Below are positions 24,798 through 33,400 of a stretch of 34,091 nucleotides of DNA, piece by piece. The notes beneath the pieces were generated by a model. The model worked only from the letters and a program-made list of their open reading frames with translations. It was not told where the DNA came from and made no database searches. Numbering within the stretch: the stretch's first letter is position 1; each line of letters opens with the position of its first letter. The position numbers were made by a program, and so were the translations under genes. This DNA is from Bacteroidota bacterium (lineage in GTDB: Bacteria; Bacteroidota; Ignavibacteria; Palsa-1295), in assembly GCA_030706385.1 (NCBI GenBank), contig JAUZOQ010000032.1, positions 1 to 34,091 of the forward strand. Direction: 5' to 3'.

Positions 24798-25676
24798 CTA
24801 CTTCACGACTTGGAAGAAATGCGTATCACTTGATCCATCGGCAAAGGTTAATTTGAGCAAGTAACTGCCGTTTGCAAGTCCGTCGAGCGAACCGATCGAA
24901 ATTGTGTTGTCGCCAAGATTGATATGTTGTTTCGTTACTCCTAATGCAACCACCCTTCCAACTCCATCATAAATAGAATAGGAAAGATTTCCTTCGCGCG
25001 GGCTCGAGACCTTCACCTTGATCGCATCGCCAGAAATAAGCGGGCTCGGATAGATCGAAGTGATCATTGGATGAGAGCCTGATTTAGGCTGAGTGTTCTG
25101 CACAGCAGATGGAGCAGTGAGTAAACCCTTTAACGTGAATGACAATGTGTCTTCCGGATCGCCGCTAAGAGCGGAGAATCTGATATAATCGATGAGAGAG
25201 TCAATGTTGGTATTCTCAGCCGGACAATAGATATTCAACACAAAAGAGCCTGTAATACCGGGGTCTAAACTGAAGGCACTCATCGGGGGAATGCTATCGG
25301 TTGCGGGTGAAAAACAATTTGTCCCAAAACAGACACTTGAAGTCCAGCCGTCAGGAAGTCGCAAATGCTTCCGATTAAAAATAATTCTGACAGTACCGTT
25401 CGTTAAATTCGTTATGTCCCCAGTCATGGTCGCAACACTGCCGGGATTGAAGCTAATCTCATCCTTATGCATAACAATATTGAAGGAAACTGCTGCCTGC
25501 GGAGCATTTTGCATGAGCAATGGATGCCTATCGATCGAAGAGGAAATTGTATGCTGAATGCGCGCTCCGGTCTGGTCATCAACTCGGTTGATCAACGCTC
25601 GAGATTCTTCCACGCGAGATTGGCCGAATGCGAGCAACGGAAATAGGGATAGAGCGACAACAATCAGCTTTTTCAT
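24798..25676 (-). CDS. Secreted protein with type IX secretion C-terminal tail
   Basis: A 292-aa protein from the ATG at 25676 (an AGGA lies 8 nt upstream; the TTG two codons earlier is less likely). The signal peptide is MKKLIVVALSLFPLLAFGQ. The middle part is beta-rich with a Cys pair (SSVCFGTNCFSP). The last ~85 residues match the T9SS sorting-domain type: SIYPSPLISGDAIKVKV, then YSIYDGVGRVVALG, then LANGSYLLKLTFADG.. and final FFQVVK. Such proteins cross the outer membrane through PorU/V-type machinery and are released or attached to the surface. The passenger domain function is unknown. It is divergent from the oxidoreductase gene. Confidence 0.85.
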   Translation of the reverse strand: MKKLIVVALSLFPLLAFGQSRVEESRALINRVDDQTGARIQHTISSSIDRHPLLMQNAPQAAVSFNIVMHKDEISFNPGSVATMTGDITNLTNGTVRIIFNRKHLRLPDGWTSSVCFGTNCFSPATDSIPPMSAFSLDPGITGSFVLNIYCPAENTNIDSLIDYIRFSALSGDPEDTLSFTLKGLLTAPSAVQNTQPKSGSHPMITSIYPSPLISGDAIKVKVSSPREGNLSYSIYDGVGRVVALGVTKQHINLGDNTISIGSLDGLANGSYLLKLTFADGSSDTHFFQVVK

Positions 25677-25783
25677 AGGCAAGATCCTCTCGAGAATATT
25701 ATTAGGATACTTTAATAACCCATTTTTACTCGAATTGTTTCAGCTTTTTCGGTGAAAAATGGCGGCAGGATGCCTCTGTGCCG

Positions 25784-25791
25784 TATTTTTG
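25784..25791 (+). promoter_or_regulatory. -7 element TATTTTTG before the oxidoreductase gene
   Basis: Exact TAnnTTTG match, flanked by GCCG and CGGC and ending 4 nt before the ATG at 25796. No -33 TTG is visible and no Shine-Dalgarno is present. A leaderless mRNA is expected. Confidence 0.5.
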
Positions 25792-25795
25792 CGGC

Positions 25796-26815
25796 ATGGA
25801 TAAGATAAAACTCGCCCTTGTCGGCTGTGGAAACGTAGGTCAGGTCATACATTTACCGATCTTGAGGAAGATGCCGGATGTAGAAGTCGTTGCCGTTGTC
25901 GATCCCGATGAGCGGAAAGCCAAGGCCGTTGCGCTCCGGTTTGGCATTCCCCAAACATTCAAATCGATCGATGCCCTGCTTGCTTCACCAATTGGTTCGG
26001 AGATCCAGGCCGTCGATATTTGTACTCCTACCGATCAGCACAAGAACGCAGCAATAGCTGCCCTGCAATCGGGGAAGGATATTCTTGTCGAGAAGCCGAT
26101 CGCCCGCACATACAAGGAAGCCAAGGAGATCGCCGATGCCGCAAAAAAATACGGTGGCAAGCTTATGGTCGGAATGAATAACCGGTTCCGTCCTGATACG
26201 ATGATCTTGAAATCCTTCATCGAAAATGGCGAGTTGGGTAAGATCTTTTACATCAAATCCGGCTGGCTCAAGCAACAATCCTCGGCAGCAGCCTGGCAGC
26301 AGCAGAAGGAAAAAGCTGGCGGCGGAGTTTTCCTGGATCTGGGAATCGTGATGCTCGATATGGCACTCTGGCTTCTGAATTATCCGGAGGTATCGACGAT
26401 CAGCGCGACAAGCTATCATCAGTATACAAAGAAAGTCGAAGATTCTTGTGCCGTCTTCTTGCGGCTTGCAAATAATGTCACTCTCACTATCGAGTCAAGC
26501 TGGACCTTCCATCGCGAAGGCGATTTCTTCTACTGCAATGTCTTCGGAGATAAAGGCTCAGCCTTCATCAATCCCTTACGTGTTTACAAGAGCGTTGCTG
26601 GAAATCTCGTAAATCTCACACCTGCCAAATCGGATTCACAGGTTGCGCTCTTTAAGAAGTCCTACGAAAATGAGCTTCGCCATTTTGTTAATGTCGTCAA
26701 AGGCATAGTCCCGCTCAGTTCAAGCGGCGAAGAATCCGTTGCAAGAATGCAAGTCGTTGAAGGCTTCTATCAATCGGCTGCAAAGAAGAAGGAGATCGTG
26801 CTGAAGAAGAAATAA
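25796..26815 (+). CDS. Gfo/Idh/MocA-family oxidoreductase
   Basis: A 339-aa NAD(P)-dependent oxidoreductase. The N-terminal Rossmann domain opens IKLALVGCGNVGQVIHLPIL (GxGxxG-type) and contains AVDICTPTDQHKNAAIAALQ and the conserved DILVEKPIA, whose EKP lysine is part of the active site. The C-terminal alpha/beta domain includes GGGVFLDLGIVMLDMALWLL, corresponding to the GG...D.G.H.iD motif; the usual His is replaced by an Ile-Val pair here. Family members act on sugars, inositols and related alcohols, often in sugar-nucleotide or glycan metabolism. No pathway neighbours narrow the substrate. The ATG at 25796 is preferred over the GTG at 25778, which precedes the promoter element. Confidence 0.92.
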   Translation: MDKIKLALVGCGNVGQVIHLPILRKMPDVEVVAVVDPDERKAKAVALRFGIPQTFKSIDALLASPIGSEIQAVDICTPTDQHKNAAIAALQSGKDILVEKPIARTYKEAKEIADAAKKYGGKLMVGMNNRFRPDTMILKSFIENGELGKIFYIKSGWLKQQSSAAAWQQQKEKAGGGVFLDLGIVMLDMALWLLNYPEVSTISATSYHQYTKKVEDSCAVFLRLANNVTLTIESSWTFHREGDFFYCNVFGDKGSAFINPLRVYKSVAGNLVNLTPAKSDSQVALFKKSYENELRHFVNVVKGIVPLSSSGEESVARMQVVEGFYQSAAKKKEIVLKKK

Positions 26816-26899
26816 GGATTCTGCGGACGCTCCAAGAGTTGAGTTTGTGATACTTAAGTAGCAATACCATGCTTAAATTCACACTCCGCTTAATTCAGT

Positions 26900-26931
26900 A
26901 AAATAAAAAGGGTACTCGTTGCCGAGCACCC
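26900..26931 (-). terminator. Rho-independent terminator, minus strand
   Basis: On the minus strand, GGGTGCTCG and CGAGTACCC pair around a GCAA loop with one mismatch (26931-26910). A strong TTTTTATTTT tract follows. It is about 210 bp beyond the stop of the nearest minus-strand gene (27141). Confidence 0.7.
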
Positions 26932-27010
26932 TGCCACGGGATACTTATCCAGGAGATAAGTACTTTGGGAGAACCGCTTTTTGAACACTTGTTAATAAGG
27001 CAATCCTTAC
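26905..27010 (-). ncRNA. Putative ~100-nt small RNA
   Basis: On the minus strand a TATTTTTG element (27022-27015) is followed within about 110 nt by two hairpins, the second a clear intrinsic terminator. The first is an 8-bp stem with loop TCCTG (26962-26942). It could equally be the 3' untranslated part of the 27141-28538 transcript. I see no match to 4.5S, 6S or other known small RNAs. Confidence 0.3.
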
Positions 27011-27014
27011 GCTG

Positions 27015-27022
27015 CAAAAATA
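27015..27022 (-). promoter_or_regulatory. Possible -7 element of the putative small RNA
   Basis: TATTTTTG on the minus strand, flanked by GCTG and CAGC. A TTTTG lies 15 nt upstream, shorter than the usual 19-nt spacing, so it is a weak candidate. Confidence 0.3.
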
Positions 27023-27140
27023 CAGCATAGGCTGACGCAAAACTACACGATTAACTCGACATAGTCCGTCTGTTATGCTACTAACCCTTTCAATAATAAT
27101 AACTTACTGGTAATTATCAAGGTCTGCCTCTCAAATGTAC

Positions 27141-28538
27141 TCATCTGGACGGGAAGTACTTTTCATAGAGTCTTTGAAATAAGAATCCGAGGTGTTCGGC
27201 TCCGGAAGTCGAAAAAAACTTTTCTTTCGTCTTTGCGGCCTTCTGCGTATCGAAACCGATGGTTTTCACAAGATTGCCGACCGCTTTGAGGAATACAATC
27301 TGATATGTTTCGCCACGCTCATATCCATGTCGTTGTGCGTAGCGTATCTGCCGATCGACAGCTTTTTCAAGAGCCAAAGGATCGCCTCGCATCGCTACGA
27401 AGAATACGTCATAGCAGCGGAGCAAGAGATCCGAGTTCACATTCCGATTCCTGCCGGTGTTAGCAGCGAATGCCTTATGAAATGAGAACTCAGCATCCGA
27501 ATATCTTCCTGCATAAACATAGGTGATCATCTCAATGTACCGGTAGTGGATCGCAACATCGTCTCTGAGCAGATCGATATTATAGGGGAAATACTTTGCC
27601 ATGTATTGTAATACCCAGGCATAGTCACCACTACGAAGTATCTTGGGAACAAAGCTTCCGATATAGTAGAGTGATGGACCCAGATGCTTGGATGATGTCA
27701 TCAGATAATGCTTGAAGAGTGCTATCGTATTCTTTTCATCAGCAGAAATAAATTGTAAACATTCAAGTTCATAAAAATCTTTGATCGGTGCAAAGACAGC
27801 CGGATAATCCTTGATAAGTTGCAGGCCGAACGCGGCATAAGGAGCCGGGCTCTTATCTGCGAAGTGGAAACGAGACAGGACCATCATTAGCGTGTTACTG
27901 ACTGCATATTTGGCGAGGATGTGTTCTCCTTTCTTGACTTGCTCAAAGATATCTTCGAGTTCTTCGATCAGCGGGGCCATCTTCCGGATGCTGAATCCTT
28001 GCAGGGGCTCACCGATATGCCTACTGATCTTCAGGACTTGCAGATAGCAGCCATCGTCGGGGTGGTGACTTTCCTGCACTCCCATGTAGCGTTTGGCATA
28101 GGCATCGAACTCTGCTACGATCTCTTCGTTGAATTTCGGATGGAGTAGGAGGAGATTCCGCTCGAGGAGAACTCTGAAATAATAGAGCTCGAGAGCATGC
28201 CTGTTGTTACTCTCGATGAGCACAGCTTCCTGCTTTTTCATCTCATTAAAGAAATGACGGAACAGTTGTTTATTTCCTAAATATAAGAGCAGTGCTGTCC
28301 CGCCTCTTGGAACAATATCATGATAACAAGCATCGAGCAGTTCCGAGAGGATGTGATAGTATCTTTTTTTCGGAAGTCTATACCGGGCAATGATCGCTTC
28401 AGAGTTCAGCGCATTTCGAGTACGGCCATTAATGACCTTCGAAAATATCTTTCGCTTAACTCCGCGAAACTGCAATGACCGAATTTTCGAACGTCCGGAC
28501 TTGCTAAGTGAATAAATAAATTCTTCCAGAAGAGTCAT
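27141..28538 (-). CDS. Helical protein of unknown function (465 aa)
   Basis: I do not recognise a named family. The 465-aa product is rich in Leu, Tyr, Phe and Lys. It appears as successive amphipathic helices resembling a TPR-like alpha-solenoid, for example MITYVYAGRYSDAEFSFHKAF and VFFVAMRGDPLALEKAVDRQ near 330-400. The N-terminus MTLLEEFIYSLSKSGRSKIRSLQF is basic, followed by a segment RGVKRKIFSKVINGRTRN that could be a small winged-helix-like or nucleic-acid-contacting region. There is no signal peptide or membrane segment, so it is probably cytoplasmic. It stands alone between two gene-free regions. The perfect 12-bp palindrome about 75 bp upstream could be its operator. Confidence 0.75.
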   Translation of the reverse strand: MTLLEEFIYSLSKSGRSKIRSLQFRGVKRKIFSKVINGRTRNALNSEAIIARYRLPKKRYYHILSELLDACYHDIVPRGGTALLLYLGNKQLFRHFFNEMKKQEAVLIESNNRHALELYYFRVLLERNLLLLHPKFNEEIVAEFDAYAKRYMGVQESHHPDDGCYLQVLKISRHIGEPLQGFSIRKMAPLIEELEDIFEQVKKGEHILAKYAVSNTLMMVLSRFHFADKSPAPYAAFGLQLIKDYPAVFAPIKDFYELECLQFISADEKNTIALFKHYLMTSSKHLGPSLYYIGSFVPKILRSGDYAWVLQYMAKYFPYNIDLLRDDVAIHYRYIEMITYVYAGRYSDAEFSFHKAFAANTGRNRNVNSDLLLRCYDVFFVAMRGDPLALEKAVDRQIRYAQRHGYERGETYQIVFLKAVGNLVKTIGFDTQKAAKTKEKFFSTSGAEHLGFLFQRLYEKYFPSR

Positions 28539-28610
28539 ACGGCGATCTTACGGGGAGGGGTGGAGTCTGTACAAACATACGAAGAAATGGACTTAGGTAT
28601 GGTAACTCCA

Positions 28611-28622
28611 TGCCATATGGCA
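28611..28622. promoter_or_regulatory. Perfect 12-bp palindrome, operator-like
   Basis: TGCCATATGGCA is fully self-complementary and lies about 75 bp upstream of the minus-strand gene starting at 28538. It may be a repressor site; no cognate regulator is known. Confidence 0.3.
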
Positions 28623-28776
28623 ATATAGCCCTTGACATGCCGGGAGTGCACTTCCTGCTCCTCTGATTGCGGCATCTGTCCAAATTCCCTACAACCATAT
28701 GTAATTCATTGCCTTAGTTCTCTTTGAGCGGGTACAACTCTCCATATTGAGACTTTCCTTTCCAGAACGTCTGTCG

Positions 28777-28784
28777 TATTTTTG
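28777..28784 (+). promoter_or_regulatory. Possible plus-strand -7 element TATTTTTG
   Basis: Exact TAnnTTTG match preceded by GTCG, as in several promoters of this window. It could serve the small gene at 29032 with a leader of about 240 nt, or the 17-codon frame at 28799. No proper -33 TTG is visible. Confidence 0.35.
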
Positions 28785-29031
28785 CGTATAAGAGAATCAT
28801 GCCCAATTCCGGCCTTGCTTTGGCGATCAGGATTTATGACTCTTTACATTAGTTAGTCTGCCTGAAGTACCTCTCACGATTGTGAGACCTGAAAGTGCAA
28901 ATGCCGGCAACATTGCCTGTTATGGCTGAGGTAGTAGCAATTTAGAATCAACAACCGAATGGAGCCGCGGGCCATTAGTCGCACTCACATCGGCCTTGCT
29001 CATACTCGACACGCCTATCAATAAATCATCG

Positions 29032-29283
29032 ATGGAAAAATTAGACACTGTCCGCCAAAATTCAGTCAACACCGAGCGGAGTGAAATTGAATCAATTCGG
29101 TCCTGTGAGTATTGTCAGGCATTCATGTTATTCGGTGGAGTAGCACTGTCTTCTTTCAATGGCAAGAACAGGATCATCTTTTGCTCAATTCACAAACCCG
29201 ATAAGAACACTCTCTCGAAATTCGGGTATGAGCCGGCGCCGCCTGTCCCAATTTGGAGTCAGGCGATGAACATGAATTTCTAA
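29032..29283 (+). CDS. Small Cys-containing hypothetical protein
   Basis: An 83-aa product starting MEKLDTVRQNSVNTERSEIE. It has a CEYC pair, then a FCSIHK Cys/His pair about 26 residues later, and a Pro-rich end (EPAPPVPIWSQ). The C-x2-C plus C-x2-H spacing could form a small zinc site. The frame also opens upstream at a TTG (28996), but the ATG at 29032 is more natural. It is convergent with the efflux adaptor gene, which ends 9 bp beyond its stop. Coding status is uncertain: the protein is short and there is no Shine-Dalgarno, but the patterned Cys/His residues argue that it is real. Confidence 0.45.
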   Translation: MEKLDTVRQNSVNTERSEIESIRSCEYCQAFMLFGGVALSSFNGKNRIIFCSIHKPDKNTLSKFGYEPAPPVPIWSQAMNMNF

Positions 29284-29292
29284 ACGTAGTCT

Positions 29293-30426
29293 TTACTTAA
29301 CAGGCAATGGTGGGGGCGCGATAACTTGGACCTTATCACCGTCGGTGAGTGCATCGCCAATTCCCAGAGCAATACGATCTCCGGCGTTCAGACCCGAAGC
29401 GATCTGGATGACCTTTCCATCGTTATCGGCGATCTCGATCTTACGATAACGAAGAATTCCGGCTGAATCAACCACTGCCGCGAAATAATCTTTACCCTTC
29501 ACGATGAGGGCTTCCGAAGGCATCTGTAAGTAGGGGCGAGCTTTAACCTTGATCGAGACCTGAGTAAAGCTTCCTGGTAAGATCAAATTATTCTTATTAT
29601 CAAGATCGATCTCGGCAAGCAATGTTCTGCTGTGCTGATCGATCTCACCGGTGTATCGGGTTATTGTCGCAGGTATGTTCAATCCCGGGCGTTCGAGGAG
29701 CCTGATCTGAACGGAATCCCCTTCCTTAATGAAGGACGCATCTTTTTGATCAAGATAAATATAGATCCGCAGCCTGTTCACTTCCGATATCGTAACTAAG
29801 GGCACGGAGTTCGTTGTGCTCTGCACGAGCGTTCCTGCATCGACGAAACGTGCAGTCACTTTCCCCGCAAAAGGAGAGGTAACGGTCTCGTATGCTCGTT
29901 GCTGCGCCAGCGATGCAACCGTCTCTTCTGCCGCATCAGCGTTCGATGCTGCCTGCTCTGCATCCTGAGGAGAAACGAGCCCTTGTTTCAGCAAATCCTG
30001 ATTTCGTTTGGCAATACTTCGCAGGTTCTTCGCCGTCACCTGCGCAGCGAGATACGTCTTATCCAGTTCTGGTGATTCGATCGTTGCGACAATTTGACCC
30101 TGACGAACATTATCTCCCTTATCGACATTGATCTTCTTCAAGTAGCCGCTGATCTTTGCATAAAGCGTGACGGAAGTATAGGGTCTCACCTCTCCCGGGA
30201 TCGTCAGGACATATTCCGAAGCCGACGGAGTCACACTGGCAACGCGAACGCGAACTCCGGCGGCGGCTTCTTTCGAGCGCATCGTAGCATCTTCATGTGT
30301 TGCATGGCCTTTCGATATAGTCATATAAAGATAAGCGCCTATGACGATCACCAGGGCAATGACACCCCAAATAATGAATTTATAAGACTTTTTCTTCGAT
30401 GTATTTTCAATCATAATCTCACTCAT
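29293..30426 (-). CDS. RND efflux periplasmic adaptor (membrane fusion protein)
   Basis: A 377-aa HlyD/AcrA-type adaptor. An N-terminal membrane anchor (about 15-36, FIIWGVIALVIVIGAYLYM) is followed by a barrel-sandwich half (TLYAKISGYLKKINVDKGDNVRQGQIVATIESPEL), a short alpha-hairpin (about 125-175, rich in Ala/Gln), and the second half (VTSPFAGKVTARFVDAGTLVQ). Then come a beta-barrel domain and a membrane-proximal domain (ALIVKGKDYFAAVVDS). It links the inner-membrane RND pump to an outer-membrane channel. It lies 43 bp behind the transporter gene on the same strand, the reverse of the more common adaptor-first order. No outer-membrane factor gene is in the window. Confidence 0.95.
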   Translation of the reverse strand: MSEIMIENTSKKKSYKFIIWGVIALVIVIGAYLYMTISKGHATHEDATMRSKEAAAGVRVRVASVTPSASEYVLTIPGEVRPYTSVTLYAKISGYLKKINVDKGDNVRQGQIVATIESPELDKTYLAAQVTAKNLRSIAKRNQDLLKQGLVSPQDAEQAASNADAAEETVASLAQQRAYETVTSPFAGKVTARFVDAGTLVQSTTNSVPLVTISEVNRLRIYIYLDQKDASFIKEGDSVQIRLLERPGLNIPATITRYTGEIDQHSRTLLAEIDLDNKNNLILPGSFTQVSIKVKARPYLQMPSEALIVKGKDYFAAVVDSAGILRYRKIEIADNDGKVIQIASGLNAGDRIALGIGDALTDGDKVQVIAPPPLPVK

Positions 30427-30469
30427 TACTTCATCGCTTCTGATAGCGAATAGATTCTATTCCTCTCAA

Positions 30470-33400
30470 TTAATCTACTACGACATCACTTACAGCATTC
30501 GGATCGTATTCGAATCCTTTCTCCTCTGCGAGGAATTTCTCTTCCAGCTCATGCTTCGTCGGGCGTCCCTTCCGCAAATACGAATAGACAACGGGTACGA
30601 TGAAGAGCGTCGTAAAAGTTGCAAAGATGAGGCCGCCGATAACAGCGCGCCCAAGCGGTGCATTCTGCTCTCCGCCCTCACCTAAAGAGAGTGCCATCGG
30701 AATCATCCCGAGGATCATGGCAAGTGCCGTCATGAGTACAGGACGTAACCGCGTCTTGCCGGCTTCCAGCGCTCCGCGAAGCGAATCATAATTATGCTCG
30801 ACACGGACATCGTTGGCAAAAGTTACTAAGAGAGTAGAATTGGAAACTGCAATACCAACGGACATGATGGCTCCCATCAAGGAAATAACGTTTATCGTTG
30901 TGCCGGTGAGCACAAGCATCCATAATATTCCGCAGAGAGCACCGGGCACTGCAACGATGACAATAAAGGGATCGAGCCACGACTGGAACAGGGTCACCAT
31001 TAGCAGATAGACCATGATAATGGCGATCAAGATACCGAGACCCAGGCTCCTGAACGACTCCGTCATCACTTCGTTCTGTCCGCGAATCGTGATCTTCATT
31101 CCCTTCGGAAGCTGTCCTAATCCGTCGATGACTTTTTGGATATCTGCTGCTGTCGAACCGAGATCGCGATCCTCGACGCTTGCCGTCACGTCAAGAACGC
31201 GCTGTACCGTGTAGTGATCGAGTTCGTTCGGCACCCATTCGGAATGGATCGTTACGAGATTGCCAAGAGTTTGTGAAGGCGGACTCGGAAGATCTGTCGG
31301 CGCCGCTCCGATGGTCTGCACGAGGTTTGCCGCAGATGGAGGCGTTATCGGGCTAGCAAGAAGCTCTTCCAATGACGTCACCCGCTCCATTGGTACCTTT
31401 ACCGACACGTTATAATTCACATTGTTCTGTGGATTGAGGAAGAACGAGGGAGAAATTAACGAGCTCGAAGAAAGTGAAACGAGCATACTGTTAGCCACGT
31501 CCTTGACCGTAACGCCAAGCTGGGCAGCACGCTGACGATCGACATCCAATTTCAATCCCGGATAATCGAGAACTTGCTTCATTGCCACATCGGCCGGACC
31601 GGGCAGAAGTTTAATCTTATCGTAGATCTTTAATGCATATTCATGCGCCTTGTTCATATCCGGATATTGGATCTGAATATCGATCGGAGCCGGAAGCCCG
31701 AAATTCAGAACCTGACTCATGATATCGGCCGGTTGGAAATACATCGTACAGCCTGGAAAATTCTCCGTCAATTGTTTCCTGATCTTCTTCATATAGCCGA
31801 CTGTCGAGTGATGGTCGGGCTTCAATGCGATTAGGATCTCCGCATCCATGCCGCTGGCATTATCCGAAGGCACCATCGAAAGATTGTAGGATACAGGAAC
31901 GCCGATCATATCGTTGATCGTCGCCACCTCCGATTTTGGAATTACCGAACGGATAGAATCTTCTACTCGCAGCACTAACTTCTCTGTTTCTTCCAGGCGC
32001 GTCCCCACCGGTGCGCGGAAATGCAGTTTCATCAGTCCCGTATCGGTGGCCGGAAAGAAATCCGTGCCGACAATATTCATCAGCAATATCGAAACCACAG
32101 CTACGCCGCCGGCAATGACAAGAGCGAAGGGGCGGTGTTTCAGGAAAAGCTCGAGGATGCGGCCGTACGCATTCTGGAATTTCTCGAATCCCCGTTCGCG
32201 TGCGTCGTTAAACTTGGTAAAGATGGTTACCTTCTTGTAGGCATCTCCATGGTGGTGCTCTCCAGGCATCAGCATTCGAGACAGCGTTGGTACCAGCGTG
32301 CGAGAAAGTACGTATGATGCCAACATCGAGATCACAACGGCAAGCGCCATCGGAGTGAAAAGGAATTTCGAGGGGCCGGTCAGGAGAACGACGGGAAAGA
32401 ATACGATACATATCGAAAGCGTTGCCATGATAGCCGGAACGGCGATCTGCGAGGCACCGTCCAGGATCGCCACCGTCAGGGGCTTACCCATATTTCGGTT
32501 TCGATGGATGTTCTCAACTTCTACCGTCGCATCATCAACAAGCATGCCGATAGCAAGAGAGAGTCCGCCAAGCGTCATGATGTTCAGCGAATTCCCCGTC
32601 AGGTTCAAGCCGATCACACCGCACATGATGGCAAGCGGGATCGACGTGCAGACAATGAGAACGCTGCGCCAGCTTCCGAGGAAGAATAAGATCATCAGCG
32701 ATACTAAGATCGCAGCGATGACGCCTTCGCGCATGACGCTATCGATCGCGGCCTGCACGAAAGTTGACTGATCGAAATCGATGCTCAGATCGAGGCCTGC
32801 AGGAGCAACGGCCTTGATCCCCGGAAGTGCATCTTTCGCTCCATTGACAACGGCGAGAGTGGAAGCATTGGACTTCTTAATGATTGCGAGGTACGTGGCG
32901 AGATTACCGTTGACATGCACGATATTCGTCTGCGGGTTGAATCCATCGGCAACCTTTGCAACATCGCCGATCCTGATCGTCGCACCGTTGACGACTTTTA
33001 TGGGAATATCATTGAATTGATCGATGGCCGAGGGGCTGGCATTCATCGCAATGTTATATTCCGTCTTCCCGATTCGCGCAGTTCCTGCCGGAAGGATCGT
33101 ATTGGAATTCGAAAGCGCCGTAACGACGTCTGATGCCGATAGCCCATGCGCTGCAAGTGTTTTCGGATCGACATCAACCGTAATGAGCCTGCTCTTGCCT
33201 CCATAAGGAGCCGGAGTTGCAAGGCCTGGAATCGTAAAAAGACTGATGCGGATGAAGTTCAAACCGTAATCGGTGATCTGCTCCTGCGACATCGTCTTGC
33301 TCGACATCGTAAGCTGTGCGACCGGAACATTGCTGGCATTGAAACGGACAACTGCCGGCGAGCCAATTCCCGGCGGCATGATCTTAATGATAGCTGCATT

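Larger units (their letters stand above)
26816..27140. other. 325-bp gene-free region with a possible minus-strand small RNA
   Basis: No credible protein frame is present. The region holds an AT-rich stretch next to the oxidoreductase stop, a minus-strand terminator at 26900-26931, an 8-bp hairpin (TACTTATC/GATAAGTA, 26942-26962) and a minus-strand TATTTTTG element at 27015-27022. Confidence 0.6.
28539..29031. other. Gene-poor region with palindromes and a promoter-like element
   Basis: No convincing gene is seen. It contains a perfect palindrome TGCCATATGGCA (28611-28622), a plus-strand TATTTTTG (28777-28784), an ATG 15 nt after that element opening a 17-codon frame (28799-28852), TCTCAC/GTGAGA around GATT (28872-28887) and GGCAA/TTGCC (28906-28917). 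It may hold a long leader of the small gene at 29032. Confidence 0.5.

Noticed and set aside
28799-28852. 17-codon frame after the TATTTTTG at 28777
   Set aside because: It is too short to support, with no Shine-Dalgarno and no recognisable peptide. It is kept only as a note in the gene-poor region.
32298-32771. 157-codon plus-strand frame antisense to the RND gene
   Set aside because: It lies wholly inside a well-supported 1088-aa gene and has no family features, so it is a shadow frame.
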